Source: Colwellia hornerae (GTDB taxonomy: Bacteria > Pseudomonadota > Gammaproteobacteria > Enterobacterales > Alteromonadaceae). From it: a DNA stretch of 38,149 nucleotides. Positions 7,797 to 16,535 of the stretch are shown here, piece after piece (the stretch's first letter is position 1; each line of letters starts with the position of its first letter). A program made the translations under genes and the position numbers. The DNA lies in NCBI RefSeq assembly GCF_007954355.1, contig NZ_VOLR01000032.1:1-38149 (forward strand), given 5' to 3'. The notes beneath the pieces are model-generated. The model saw only the letters and a list, made by a program, of their open reading frames with translations, had not been told where the DNA came from and searched no databases.

Positions 7797-9446
7797 ATGG
7801 AACGCGAATCGATGGATTTTGACGTTGTTATTGTTGGAGCTGGCCCGTCTGGCCTAGCAACAGCTTGTCGTTTAATGCAGTTAGCAAAAGAAAAAGATCA
7901 AGAACTTATGGTCTGCGTTGTTGAGAAAGGCTCAGAAGTTGGGGCACATATTTTGTCTGGTGCTGTTTTTGAACCAAGAGCGCTCAATGAGTTATTTCCG
8001 GATTGGCAGGAAAAAGGCGCACCATTAAAGACAAAAGTTACTGGCGATGACATTTATTTGCTCAATAGTGAAAGTAACGGTATAAAATTACCTAACTTCT
8101 CTGTACCAAAAACAATGCACAACGAAGGTAATTACATTGCTAGTATGGGTAATGTTTGTCGTTGGTTAGCAGAGCAAGCTGAAGAGTTAGGTGTTGAAAT
8201 TTTTCCTGGCTTCCCTGCACATGAAGTACTTTACAACGATGATGGCAGTGTTGCAGGTATTCTTACCGGCGACATGGGCTTAGATGTTAATGGTAAAGAA
8301 AAAGATTCATACGTACCAGGGATGGAGCTGCGCGCGAAATATACTGTTTTTGCTGAAGGTTGTCGTGGTCATTTAGGTAAAGAGTTAATCAGTAAATTTA
8401 ACTTAGATGAAGGCAAGTCTCCACAGCATTATGGTTTAGGCTTTAAAGAAATTTGGGACATAGACCCCGCCAAGCATCAAGAAGGCTTGGTTGTTCATAC
8501 GGCTGGTTGGCCATTAGAGCAAGGAACAACTGGTGGTGGCTACTTATACCATGCAGAGAACAATCAAGTATTTGTTGGTTTGATTGTTGATTTGAATTAT
8601 AGCAACCCGCATTTAAGCCCTTTTGATGAATTTCAACGTTATAAGCATCATCCAAAAATCAGTCAGTATCTTGAAGGTGGCAAACGTGTTTCTTATGGAG
8701 CACGTGCCATGGCCAAAGGTGGTTTTAATTCATTACCTAAAATGACCATGCCAGGTGGTATTGTTGTTGGTTGTGATGCAGGAACGATTAACTTTGCCAA
8801 GATTAAAGGTAATCACACCGCAATGAAGTCTGGTATGTTAGCGGCAGAAAGTATCTTTCAAGCGATAGCATCGGGTGACGAAGGTGGTAAAGACTTAGCA
8901 GACTATACAGAAAGATTTAAAGACTCTTGGCTATATGAAGAATTATATAACACCCGTAATTTTGGTCCTGCTATGCATAAGTTTGGTATGACCTTAGGTG
9001 GTGCTTATAATACGCTAGATCAAAACTTTTTTAATGGTAAATTACCGTTTAACTTTAAAGATGACACCCATGATCATGAGCAACTTAAATTAGCATCAGA
9101 ATCTGCAGTGATTAATTATCCAAAGCCTGATAATAAATTAAGTTTTGATAAGTTAACCTCAGTATTTTTGTCAAATACTAACCATGAGGAAGAACAACCT
9201 TGTCATTTGAAACTTGCTGATACCGATGTTCCGATTACCATTAACTTAGCTAAGTATGCTGAGCCAGCTCAGCGCTACTGCCCTGCAGGTGTTTACGAGA
9301 TTGAAGCAACAGAGCAGGGTGACAAATTAGTCATCAATGCGCAAAACTGTATTCATTGCAAAACCTGTGATATTAAAGATCCAACTCAGAATATTACATG
9401 GGTTACACCAGAAGGCACCGGTGGTCCGAATTACCCTAATATGTAA
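7797..9446 (+). CDS. electron transfer flavoprotein-ubiquinone oxidoreductase
   Basis: Membrane-associated FAD/4Fe-4S protein that passes electrons from ETF to ubiquinone. It starts MERESMDFDVVIVGAGPSGL, with the dinucleotide-binding GxGxxG near residues 14-19. The C-terminal ferredoxin-like part carries RYCPAGVYE and CIHCKTCDIKDP, whose four cysteines should bind the cluster, then the usual GGPNYPNM end. I chose the ATG at 7797 (549 residues). A TTG at 7785 would add four residues but overlaps the Shine-Dalgarno TGGGGAA at 7786-7792, and MERE is the usual family start. It is divergent from etfBA and has two PsrA-like boxes in its leader. Confidence 0.96.
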   Translation: MERESMDFDVVIVGAGPSGLATACRLMQLAKEKDQELMVCVVEKGSEVGAHILSGAVFEPRALNELFPDWQEKGAPLKTKVTGDDIYLLNSESNGIKLPNFSVPKTMHNEGNYIASMGNVCRWLAEQAEELGVEIFPGFPAHEVLYNDDGSVAGILTGDMGLDVNGKEKDSYVPGMELRAKYTVFAEGCRGHLGKELISKFNLDEGKSPQHYGLGFKEIWDIDPAKHQEGLVVHTAGWPLEQGTTGGGYLYHAENNQVFVGLIVDLNYSNPHLSPFDEFQRYKHHPKISQYLEGGKRVSYGARAMAKGGFNSLPKMTMPGGIVVGCDAGTINFAKIKGNHTAMKSGMLAAESIFQAIASGDEGGKDLADYTERFKDSWLYEELYNTRNFGPAMHKFGMTLGGAYNTLDQNFFNGKLPFNFKDDTHDHEQLKLASESAVINYPKPDNKLSFDKLTSVFLSNTNHEEEQPCHLKLADTDVPITINLAKYAEPAQRYCPAGVYEIEATEQGDKLVINAQNCIHCKTCDIKDPTQNITWVTPEGTGGPNYPNM

Positions 9447-9472
9447 TTTATCTACCCTGTGATTTCAATTAT

Positions 9473-9497
9473 AAAAACCTGCTAATGCAGGTTTTTT
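9473..9497 (+). terminator. Rho-independent terminator after ETF-QO
   Basis: A 10-bp perfect stem (AAAAACCTGC with GCAGGTTTTT) with a TAAT loop, then T residues. It lies 27 bases after the stop codon. Confidence 0.92.
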
Positions 9498-9731
9498 TAT
9501 GTTCAGGATGAACGGTATAACGCGGTGCCATGGATGGCAAAGAGCGTATATGTTCAGGATGAACGGTCATGACAGCTCCTAGGAATCCATGCCTACGCTG
9601 CATTAGTGCATCCTGCACGTCATTTTTGTCTGGAACAAAGAAACTGCATTTTAGTATCTGGTGTTGGTGGTTCGAAGTTCAGCATGACGGTTTCAGGATC
9701 ACGATAACGTTGCTCGTTCAGAGCAAGGTTA
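9498..9731. repeat. intergenic repeat element
   Basis: Non-coding stretch between ETF-QO and yggN. A 19-base sequence (TATGTTCAGGATGAACGGT) occurs at 9498-9516 and again at 9549-9567. Between the copies lies a small palindrome, TGCCATGGATGGCA (9526-9539). A further relative (TTTCAGGATCACGAT) appears near 9691. Base composition is more GC-rich than the surroundings. It resembles the dispersed intergenic repeats common in Alteromonadales genomes, but membership of a multicopy family cannot be shown from one window. A small open frame here has no coding support. Confidence 0.6.
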
Positions 9732-10505
9732 TTATTTTGTTTGTATTAAATCAAATTCATTTAGTGCTGTAATACTTTGCTGTAACTTAGACTCTAGTTG
9801 ATCTAATTTCTTTAAGCTTTTACAAAACTGCGCGGCTTTTAATTTTACTTCTTGTGCCCGTGGTTCAATTTCTAGCTGTAAATCTTTTTCCATACCTTTT
9901 ATACGTTGGTCAAAGGTTTCTACGCGCTGTTCACTATTGCTTTCTTCATTGGTGGTCATTGCTTCACCAACGGCTATTAGAATAGTGCCAATTGATTCGG
10001 TTACAATACTTTCGATCTCTTGCTCAAAGGCACCAGCAAAGATTTCATCAAAATCGGCGAAGTCTTGCGAAGCAATATAATAATTAGTATCGCTATGATT
10101 AAAACGTTCTCTTAAACGATATTGCATCTCATCGAAGCGTTCTTGAATTTTTTGATGTGAGGCGCTGTTTTCACCAGTTAAACCAGCAATAACTTTATTT
10201 ACTGCTTTTAAATCAATATCAACACCTTCAATCGCTATCGCAACTATTTCAGGAATTTGTTTACGAATACCTTGGCTGTATTGCGTGAGTAATTGTCTTT
10301 GCTCTTCATTGAGGGCGATCTCTCGCCCACGAATAAACAATTGTTGATCATTATTAATTTGAACGTAGGTTTGGCTTTCTTTCAAAATACGTACATGAGA
10401 AGGGTTAATCACCACACCGTGATTAAAGTTTATATCGCATTGCTGTGCCGAAACACTGCCAGCGACTAAGCTCGTTGCAATTAAAGCAAGAGTAAAAAAA
10501 TTCAT
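9732..10505 (-). CDS. yggN: YggN-family (DUF2884) periplasmic protein
   Basis: A 257-residue protein with a clear signal peptide (MNFFTLALIATSLVAGSVSA, cleavage likely before QQC). The DUF2884/YggN pattern is visible: an N-terminal short cysteine-bearing domain with VVINPSHVRI and LFIRGREI, then a long helical region rich in glutamate and glutamine to the end. The biochemical role is unknown. A good Shine-Dalgarno (AGGAAA) precedes the ATG. It follows the DUF342 gene by 53 bases on the same strand, so cotranscription is possible. Confidence 0.85.
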   Translation of the reverse strand: MNFFTLALIATSLVAGSVSAQQCDINFNHGVVINPSHVRILKESQTYVQINNDQQLFIRGREIALNEEQRQLLTQYSQGIRKQIPEIVAIAIEGVDIDLKAVNKVIAGLTGENSASHQKIQERFDEMQYRLRERFNHSDTNYYIASQDFADFDEIFAGAFEQEIESIVTESIGTILIAVGEAMTTNEESNSEQRVETFDQRIKGMEKDLQLEIEPRAQEVKLKAAQFCKSLKKLDQLESKLQQSITALNEFDLIQTK

Positions 10506-10558
10506 CGTTTTCCTAATGTAACTAAAAGGGGGCTGATAGCAAAATTTTGAGTGATTTT

Positions 10559-12244
10559 TTATGTATTAACAATGGGATTAAAGTGAATTTTTCTTTCTTT
10601 ATAATTCACTTTAGTCGGTCCATACTCACGGCGAGATTTATCTTGGAAGTCGCCAACGATCATTTGTACGCTGTGATAAATTTTTTCTGTCGCTTCAATA
10701 TAAACACTTGCCATATAGGCTTGTATTTGTTCTTCCAGCGCTTCTTTTTCGTTAAGAATTTCACCAACTCGATGAGTATGAAACTTATAAGTAGCGACCA
10801 GTTTACTGAGCATTTCAGGGTTTACTTTATCGGTAGGTAGCTTCTTGAGCTTATTAACGGCTAATTGCAATTCTGTTGATTTATCAGAATCAACTTTTAA
10901 TTTAAATTCAATATCTTCTAACTGTTCTTTCATCTGATCAACTTTTTTGGAAAAGCTAATAATAGTGGTACTTCCGGCTGTTGCACCTACGATACCAGCA
11001 TGAACAGATTTTCCTGCTTTTACATAACCAGCGATAAGCTTACCATTAGCTTTTTCTTCAGAGCCTAACCAAAGTGTTTCTTCAACATCAATAATGCTGT
11101 GCATCATTTGATTTTCAATACGTAAGGAGTGGCAGGATATTTCAGCATATTGACTATATTTTGCGAATACATCCCCTTTAGCACGTATGCAGACACTCAT
11201 CTTAATATTATCGAGAGATTGACCTTCAACATCTTGTTTTTTACCAATAAGGCCACTACCAATAGTAATGTCTCCACCGGCTTCTAAGGTGGCAGATTCA
11301 ACAAAACCGCCAATAGTAATATCGCCAGTCGCTGTGACTTTCATCCCCTCACAAATGTCACCATCAATAATAACACTACCTTCAAATTTTATATGACCGG
11401 TACTAATATCAACATTTTTGATGCGATAAACGGGGTCAACTTCCATACCGTTATCAATAATTCTTGGTAAACCAATAAGTGTTGAAATTAATATTTTATC
11501 ATTTTTTGGGCTGATGGTTGTTCCTTCACCCGCTTTTAGGGTGATGTCTTCCCCTGAAAGAGGTTCTAAGGGTAAGCCGGTTACCGTGAAGCCTTTAACC
11601 CCTTCGGTTAGCATAATTTTTTTCGCTAGCGGATCGCCAACTTTCACACAAATTATATCGCCTAAATCACGCATGTCGACACTACCATCTTCGCGATCTT
11701 TCGGACGTAAAATTCTGTCTTGCGCGCTTTGCACCAACCATTTTATTTTTGAATTTTTACCATTGATGGCAATTTTTCCGTGGGCAATTTCACCGGTAAT
11801 AATAGAACCCGGCGGTTCTTTTGCTGCTTGATGAGCAAGTTTCAATAATTGTTCTTTAGTAAAGCCTTTGCTAACACCAGCTTCTTGGGCAGAATTGAGT
11901 ATGGCTTTGGCGGTTAAATGCTTGCCGCCAAGTGCTGTTGAAATTTCAGCTATAGCAGACATTTCATCTTTATCGATAGTGATTGAAATTGTAGCGTCTC
12001 GACGCTCAAGCACTTGATAACATATTTCACGGCCAGCTTTATTGGCTTGCAGAGGTTTTAGGACACTGTTGAGCTCGGCAATGGCATTTTTTATATTGCC
12101 ATTATCAACATATAAACTTTTAAATTCAGAATTTTCTATTAGTTCATGAATACTGGCTTCTGTTATTTGTGAATCATCCTTAACCGGTTGCAAAACAAGG
12201 TCAATATTATCTTTTTTATTTGTTACTAAGCTTGCTTGAGTCAC
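10559..12244 (-). CDS. DUF342 (FapA-type) protein
   Basis: Cytoplasmic 561-residue protein with the FapA/DUF342 layout: an alpha/beta N-terminal part, a central run of short beta-helix turns (about residues 285-400, with GHIKFEGSVIIDGDI, GDITIGGFVESATLEAGG and similar), and a C-terminal coiled coil (about 425-515) rich in lysine, glutamate and leucine. FapA-type proteins in Vibrio and Pseudomonas are linked to polar flagellar placement or glucose-related signalling; whether this copy does the same is not shown, since no flagellar genes are in the window. It lies 37 bases downstream of a small unknown gene and upstream of yggN. Confidence 0.82.
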   Translation of the reverse strand: MTQASLVTNKKDNIDLVLQPVKDDSQITEASIHELIENSEFKSLYVDNGNIKNAIAELNSVLKPLQANKAGREICYQVLERRDATISITIDKDEMSAIAEISTALGGKHLTAKAILNSAQEAGVSKGFTKEQLLKLAHQAAKEPPGSIITGEIAHGKIAINGKNSKIKWLVQSAQDRILRPKDREDGSVDMRDLGDIICVKVGDPLAKKIMLTEGVKGFTVTGLPLEPLSGEDITLKAGEGTTISPKNDKILISTLIGLPRIIDNGMEVDPVYRIKNVDISTGHIKFEGSVIIDGDICEGMKVTATGDITIGGFVESATLEAGGDITIGSGLIGKKQDVEGQSLDNIKMSVCIRAKGDVFAKYSQYAEISCHSLRIENQMMHSIIDVEETLWLGSEEKANGKLIAGYVKAGKSVHAGIVGATAGSTTIISFSKKVDQMKEQLEDIEFKLKVDSDKSTELQLAVNKLKKLPTDKVNPEMLSKLVATYKFHTHRVGEILNEKEALEEQIQAYMASVYIEATEKIYHSVQMIVGDFQDKSRREYGPTKVNYKERKIHFNPIVNT

Positions 12245-12281
12245 GCTAGACTTACTCCAATATTACCACTTAAAATATCGA

Positions 12282-12608
12282 TTAAATGTAGTTTTCCTGG
12301 TGAATTTTAATGAAAGAGCCAGTATTTACTTTTGAATAATCAATTTTATATTCTTTATTATCTAGTGCTTGTATAAAAATTAATGTTTTATTTTCACCAA
12401 AAACGTCTGTTGCACTAACATCAACAACATCTTGGTAGGCTTTTTTAGCATCAGCCTTCTTATTTGGCACTTCACCTTTATAAATACCTATACCACGGTT
12501 ACTTACAATCACCACAGGGTGACCGCCATTTATAATCAGTAAATCAAATTTTCTCATCTTATGAATAATGGTATTACGACCACTTGTGATGAAGTTTTTT
12601 TCTATCAA
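12282..12608 (-). CDS. small protein of unknown function upstream of the DUF342 gene
   Basis: A 108-residue protein I do not recognise. It has no signal peptide or membrane span and alternates beta-strand-like hydrophobic segments (FDLLIINGGHPVVIVSNRGIGIY; KTLIFIQALDNKEYKIDYS). The start used is a TTG with a good Shine-Dalgarno (AGGGG six bases before it). An ATG 17 codons later (at 12557) has a poorer site and would give 91 residues starting MRKFDLL. It is probably the first gene of an operon with the DUF342 gene. Confidence 0.6.
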   Translation of the reverse strand: MIEKNFITSGRNTIIHKMRKFDLLIINGGHPVVIVSNRGIGIYKGEVPNKKADAKKAYQDVVDVSATDVFGENKTLIFIQALDNKEYKIDYSKVNTGSFIKIHQENYI

Positions 12609-12811
12609 AATATGCCCCTATTTCTAGTCAAACGTCTAGCAATATTAATTACCCAAATAACTAATTTGCAGCTTCATGGATCTATTCTAGTTTATTATGC
12701 TTCTAAATATATAAAGTTTTGATTTATGGCGCAATAAAAATGACGTTTCTTTTAATATAATTAAAGTTAATACGCCACGTTAACATGCAAACAACATTTT
12801 ACGCCTATATA

Positions 12812-14086
12812 TTAAAAATAAAGTGGTGTTTGGTTACTTTCGATCAATAAACGTCGGATCAAATCAAGCGATCTCGCTGCTACTGTTCGTTGAAAGTTTT
12901 CCCTATTTGCTTTTATACAAAAATATTTACTGTATATTTTGTCTTTACTCCCCCAAGCAATCCAAACTGAGCCAACCGGTTTTTCTGCACTGCCGCCACC
13001 TGGGCCAGCGATACCTGAAACAGCAATAACTAAATCAGCCTCTGCTATGGCTAATGCCCCTTCTGCCATTGCTCTTACTGTCTGTTCACTGACCGCGCCA
13101 TGTTGCTCAAGTATTTTTTCATCAACATGCAGTAGTTTACTTTTCATTTTATTTGAGTAAGTGACAAAGCCAGCCTCAAATGAAGATGATGAGCCAGAAA
13201 CTTTGGTTATATCACTGGCGATTAATCCGCCGGTACAAGACTCTGCTGTGGTTATTTTAAGGTGTTTCTGTTGGCATAATTGCAAGACTAATTCGGCTAA
13301 AGAGTAAGGTTTATCTTTGATCTCTTCAATGATGTGATCATTTAGTAGCGCTTTTATTTTTTTTATCAGAAAGATTTTTATCGGTAAGTGCTCATTTTTT
13401 TCAATGGTTAATTTCAATTCTATTAATGGCGAAGATGCGCGAAAACCAACTTCAACTTCTTTAGGCCAATCAGGGAAATTTTCTACCAACATTGACTGTA
13501 GGGTTGACTCGCCAATACCAAATAATTGTAAGCGAGTAATATCCATTTCAGCGGTAAAGTTTGATTGAGACGCTAGGCTAGGGATTATTTCTTCTTCAAG
13601 CATAATGTTCAGTTCACTAGGTACTCCTGGCGTGCAAAGTATTTGGCAGCCATTAAGTACTAACGAAAAACCTACCGCGCTACCCACTCGGTTGGCAATA
13701 ATCTCGCAATCTTCTGGCAGTAGCGCTTGTTTTAAATTGGCTTTACCCAAATGAGCATTACGTTGTTGACACCAAGTTTCTAAATGAGCCAGTGCTATTG
13801 GATGTTGTTTTAAAGAACGTTGCGTTGCTAATGCCAAGGCTTGTGCGGTTAAATCATCTGTTGTTGGGCCTAGCCCGCCATTAATAATTAATACATCAGC
13901 ATCTTTTGTTAAGTGTTTTATTTCTTCTGCAAGTAAATCCAGATCATCGGCTAAGGTCACTTTACGGCTAATTTTGATGCCAATGCCTTTACATTGTTGA
14001 GCGATCATTGCTGAATTGCTGTCAACAATATCTCCCGTCATTAATTCATTGCCAGTAAGGAGTAAGTGCACGTTAGCGATAGTCAT
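12812..14086 (-). CDS. cinA: CinA-family protein with nicotinamide-nucleotide amidase domain
   Basis: A full-length 424-residue two-domain protein. The N-terminal MoCF-like domain (about 1-170) carries TGNELMTGDIVDSNS and GGLGPTTDD (70-78). The C-terminal PncC domain (about 262-420) carries AESCTGG (281-287, catalytic serine region), FVTYSNKMK and AVSGIAGPGGG. It should hydrolyse nicotinamide mononucleotide to nicotinate mononucleotide in the pyridine nucleotide cycle. The N-terminal domain acts on ADP-ribose in some relatives. Many gammaproteobacteria have only the short PncC form; this is the long form. No recA lies nearby. Confidence 0.93.
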   Translation of the reverse strand: MTIANVHLLLTGNELMTGDIVDSNSAMIAQQCKGIGIKISRKVTLADDLDLLAEEIKHLTKDADVLIINGGLGPTTDDLTAQALALATQRSLKQHPIALAHLETWCQQRNAHLGKANLKQALLPEDCEIIANRVGSAVGFSLVLNGCQILCTPGVPSELNIMLEEEIIPSLASQSNFTAEMDITRLQLFGIGESTLQSMLVENFPDWPKEVEVGFRASSPLIELKLTIEKNEHLPIKIFLIKKIKALLNDHIIEEIKDKPYSLAELVLQLCQQKHLKITTAESCTGGLIASDITKVSGSSSSFEAGFVTYSNKMKSKLLHVDEKILEQHGAVSEQTVRAMAEGALAIAEADLVIAVSGIAGPGGGSAEKPVGSVWIAWGSKDKIYSKYFCIKANRENFQRTVAARSLDLIRRLLIESNQTPLYF

Positions 14087-14271
14087 TTATAAATCCTGAT
14101 AATAGGTGAAATATTATCGTTAGGTTACTGTAAAAGTTGAATTGTTGTTAGCTATATCAGTGTAAGCAATATTTTTTTAAACAGTAAAAATAAAATTTAA
14201 ACCTTTTCAATGGCATTGTGCACTTAACTATTATTGAAATTAAAACACTTAATAAAAACCAAGGGAAGTTC

Positions 14272-15042
14272 ATGAAACATTCATTTAAGAGACAATTTAC
14301 ATTAGCCACAATTTTATCACTCGCTGCGATTACTAACGTATATGCAGAGGTTGAAGATACCATTGAAAAATCGTTTGCTGTTAATGAACAGGCAAGTTTA
14401 GCTTTAGCTAATATAAATGGTGGTGTTGACATCCAAGGTTGGGATAAAACTGAAATCAAAATAACCGCAACAATTACCGCGGAAAACCAAGCAGATAGAG
14501 ACCGTATCAGTCTTGATTTTTCTGAAAATTCGAGGGGAGTTAGTGTTGAAACTAACTACCAAAAACAATCATCCTGGGGGCACAATAATAGCTCTGGAAA
14601 AGTCGATTATACCGTGATGGTGCCATTTGGCGTAGCATTAACCGATATTACATTAGTAAATGGTTCATTGGAGATTGATAACGTACAAGGTGAAATAAAA
14701 GCGAGCACGGTAAATGGTGCCATTAAGGTGCAAGGCTTAGCTGCCAACCTTGAATTAAATTCAGTTAATGGCAGTATTAAAGCGACCTACTTAAAAGTCG
14801 ACAATAGCATTGATAACATTGAATTAACGACTGTAAATGGCAGTATTAAACTTTATATGCCCGGTGAGTTCAATGCCATTATTAATGCCGAAACCATGCA
14901 CGGCAGCATCGACACTGCATTTGGGCTTTCAAGTGAGAAAAAAATGTTTAGTGGTCGTCACTTATCTGGGACAGTCGGTAGCGGCGATATTACGATTAAT
15001 TTAGAAAGTGTCAATGGCAGCATTAAGGTCTTAAAAAACTAA
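14272..15042 (+). CDS. DUF4097-like exported beta-repeat protein
   Basis: A 256-residue protein with a signal peptide (MKHSFKRQFTLATILSLA..., cleavage likely after VYA). The mature part is a run of short beta-repeats built on N-G-x-I/V-x-I/V units (NGGVDI, NGSLEI, NGAIKV, NGSIKA, NGSIKL, HGSIDT, NGSIKV), as in the DUF4097 family of putative beta-helix adhesins. It is likely periplasmic or surface-associated. The ATG at 14272 follows AAGGGAAG at a good distance; a GTG 18 codons upstream lacks such a site and would bury the signal peptide. A terminator follows at 15072. Confidence 0.84.
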   Translation: MKHSFKRQFTLATILSLAAITNVYAEVEDTIEKSFAVNEQASLALANINGGVDIQGWDKTEIKITATITAENQADRDRISLDFSENSRGVSVETNYQKQSSWGHNNSSGKVDYTVMVPFGVALTDITLVNGSLEIDNVQGEIKASTVNGAIKVQGLAANLELNSVNGSIKATYLKVDNSIDNIELTTVNGSIKLYMPGEFNAIINAETMHGSIDTAFGLSSEKKMFSGRHLSGTVGSGDITINLESVNGSIKVLKN

Positions 15043-15071
15043 TTTTTAATAAAACATTAAACGCTCGATTT

Positions 15072-15102
15072 AACCACAACATTTAATGTTGTGGTTTTTT
15101 TT
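15072..15102 (+). terminator. Rho-independent terminator after the DUF4097 gene
   Basis: A 10-bp perfect stem (AACCACAACA with TGTTGTGGTT), a 5-base loop and a run of eight T residues, 29 bases after the stop. Confidence 0.93.
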
Positions 15103-15171
15103 ATTTGGTTGTCGGTGAAAATAATGCACAATAGTACCTATATCCGACAGAGTTATTAAGGCGTGTTTTAA

Positions 15172-15558
15172 GTGAGTGAACAATATAACCGAACATTATT
15201 AGCCGGCCGTTGGTATCGTATGGAGATGAACGACATCGGTCAGCAACTTGTTGAGTATGCTGAGCTTTGCCTTGATGGTAGTTTTGAGTTCTCTTTTGTC
15301 GAACAAACCTCTCAAGGTGAAATTATTAGCCAAGTTATTGAGCTAGGCGATTGGGGATTAGTCGGTGATATTCACTTTACGATCACCCAAGAAGAAGTGG
15401 TTGACGGTGATCATTATCGTGCCGATTTGAATGATGAAAATAACTATCAGGCTTATAAAGTTCTAGCCTTAGACAGCCAAATTTTTAAATATCAGCATAT
15501 TGTTAGTAATGAAGTGTTTATCCTGCGGCGAGTTGTTGATAAAATCGGTCATTGTTAG
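15172..15558 (+). CDS. small acidic protein of unknown function
   Basis: A 128-residue protein that I do not recognise. It is acidic, has no signal peptide or membrane span, and reads as alternating beta strands (GRWYRMEM; LCLDGSFEFSFVEQ; LGDWGLVGDIHFTIT; FKYQHIV; VFILRRVV), which suggests a small lipocalin-like barrel; that is only a guess from the pattern. The start is GTG at 15172 with AAGG 11 bases upstream. An ATG 16 codons later (MEMNDIG) is possible but would remove the conserved-looking LLAGRWYR opening. It lies 61 bases before dapA on the same strand. Confidence 0.66.
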   Translation: MSEQYNRTLLAGRWYRMEMNDIGQQLVEYAELCLDGSFEFSFVEQTSQGEIISQVIELGDWGLVGDIHFTITQEEVVDGDHYRADLNDENNYQAYKVLALDSQIFKYQHIVSNEVFILRRVVDKIGHC

Positions 15559-15619
15559 ATTAAGTTATTCTTCAAAAATAAGAAAATTACCCTTTTACCT
15601 AATATGTAGTTGAGAAAAA

Positions 15620-16528
15620 ATGAAAAATATAAAGGCAGCAAGTTTAATTACTGCGATAAAAACTCCTTACAACGCACAGGGTGAAATTGACCTTGTAACT
15701 TATGACAAACTGGTTGCAAAGCAAATTGCGGCCGGTGTTGACGGTATTGTTGTCGGTGGTACTACAGGTGAAGGGCACTTATTAACTTGGGAAGAGCATT
15801 TAATGTTAATCGCTCATACCGTTCATCAGTATAGCGACCAGCTTATTATTGTTGGTAATACCGGTAGTAATAATACCCGTGAGGCGATTAAAGCCACGCA
15901 AAATGGTTTTGCCATGGGAATGGATGCAGCCTTGCAAATTAATCCTTACTACGGCCGAACGTCAATAGCGGGTGTGGCAGCACATTTTAATAAAGTATTA
16001 GATATTGGTCCTGCGTTTATTTATAACGTACCGGGCCGAACAGGACAGGATCTTACTCCTGATTTGATCGAACCCTTATCAAAGCATAAAAACTTTATTG
16101 GCGTAAAAGAATGTGGTGGTAATGACCGTATTGCTTATTACGAAAAACAAGGTATTGCTTGTTGGTCAGGTAATGACGATGAATGTTATGTCGGTCGCCA
16201 CCAATTTGGCTCTCATGGTGTTATTTCGGTAACCTCGAATGTGGTACCGGGCCTAATGAGAACCTTAATGGACAGCCAAGATAACGAACTTAATGAGCGT
16301 TTACAAAGCCTGATGAAATGGTTGTTTTGTGAGCCTAACCCTATTGCCATAAATACCACATTAATGATGACAGGTGCCGTTGCCGCTAACTTTAGATTAC
16401 CTTACTTAGCCTTAACGTTAGAGCAACGTCAAATCGGTTTTGACCTTTTAGCCAAGCTTGAAGCGGCTGAACTGGTTGGTGATAAACTAGCTTTGCTCAA
16501 CGATAGCGATTTTAATTACTGTTCATAA
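15620..16528 (+). CDS. dapA: dihydrodipicolinate synthase (DapA), plant-like type
   Basis: Class I aldolase of 302 residues that condenses pyruvate with aspartate semialdehyde in lysine and diaminopimelate synthesis. The Schiff-base lysine is K163 (GVKEC), with Y135 (YNVPGRTG), the T48-T49 pair (GGTTGEG) and Y111 (NPYYG) at the usual places. Several segments match, from memory, plant chloroplast DHDPS rather than E. coli DapA: GGTTGEGHL, GNTGSNNTREAI, WSGNDDEC, VISVTSNVVPGLMR and the FCEPNPIAIN region. It stands alone, not beside bamC as in many gammaproteobacteria, so it may be a second copy. A related lyase such as an N-acetylneuraminate or keto-acid aldolase is less likely given the full active-site set. 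Confidence 0.9.
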   Translation: MKNIKAASLITAIKTPYNAQGEIDLVTYDKLVAKQIAAGVDGIVVGGTTGEGHLLTWEEHLMLIAHTVHQYSDQLIIVGNTGSNNTREAIKATQNGFAMGMDAALQINPYYGRTSIAGVAAHFNKVLDIGPAFIYNVPGRTGQDLTPDLIEPLSKHKNFIGVKECGGNDRIAYYEKQGIACWSGNDDECYVGRHQFGSHGVISVTSNVVPGLMRTLMDSQDNELNERLQSLMKWLFCEPNPIAINTTLMMTGAVAANFRLPYLALTLEQRQIGFDLLAKLEAAELVGDKLALLNDSDFNYCS

Positions 16529-16535
16529 ACGAAAC

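Noticed and set aside
9569-9772. 67-residue open frame in the repeat region
   Set aside because: No family, overlaps the end of yggN on the other strand, and lies on a repeat element; treated as non-coding.
14157-14459. 100-residue open frame on the minus strand
   Set aside because: It overlaps the DUF4097 gene, whose signal peptide and repeats are convincing, and has no coding features itself.
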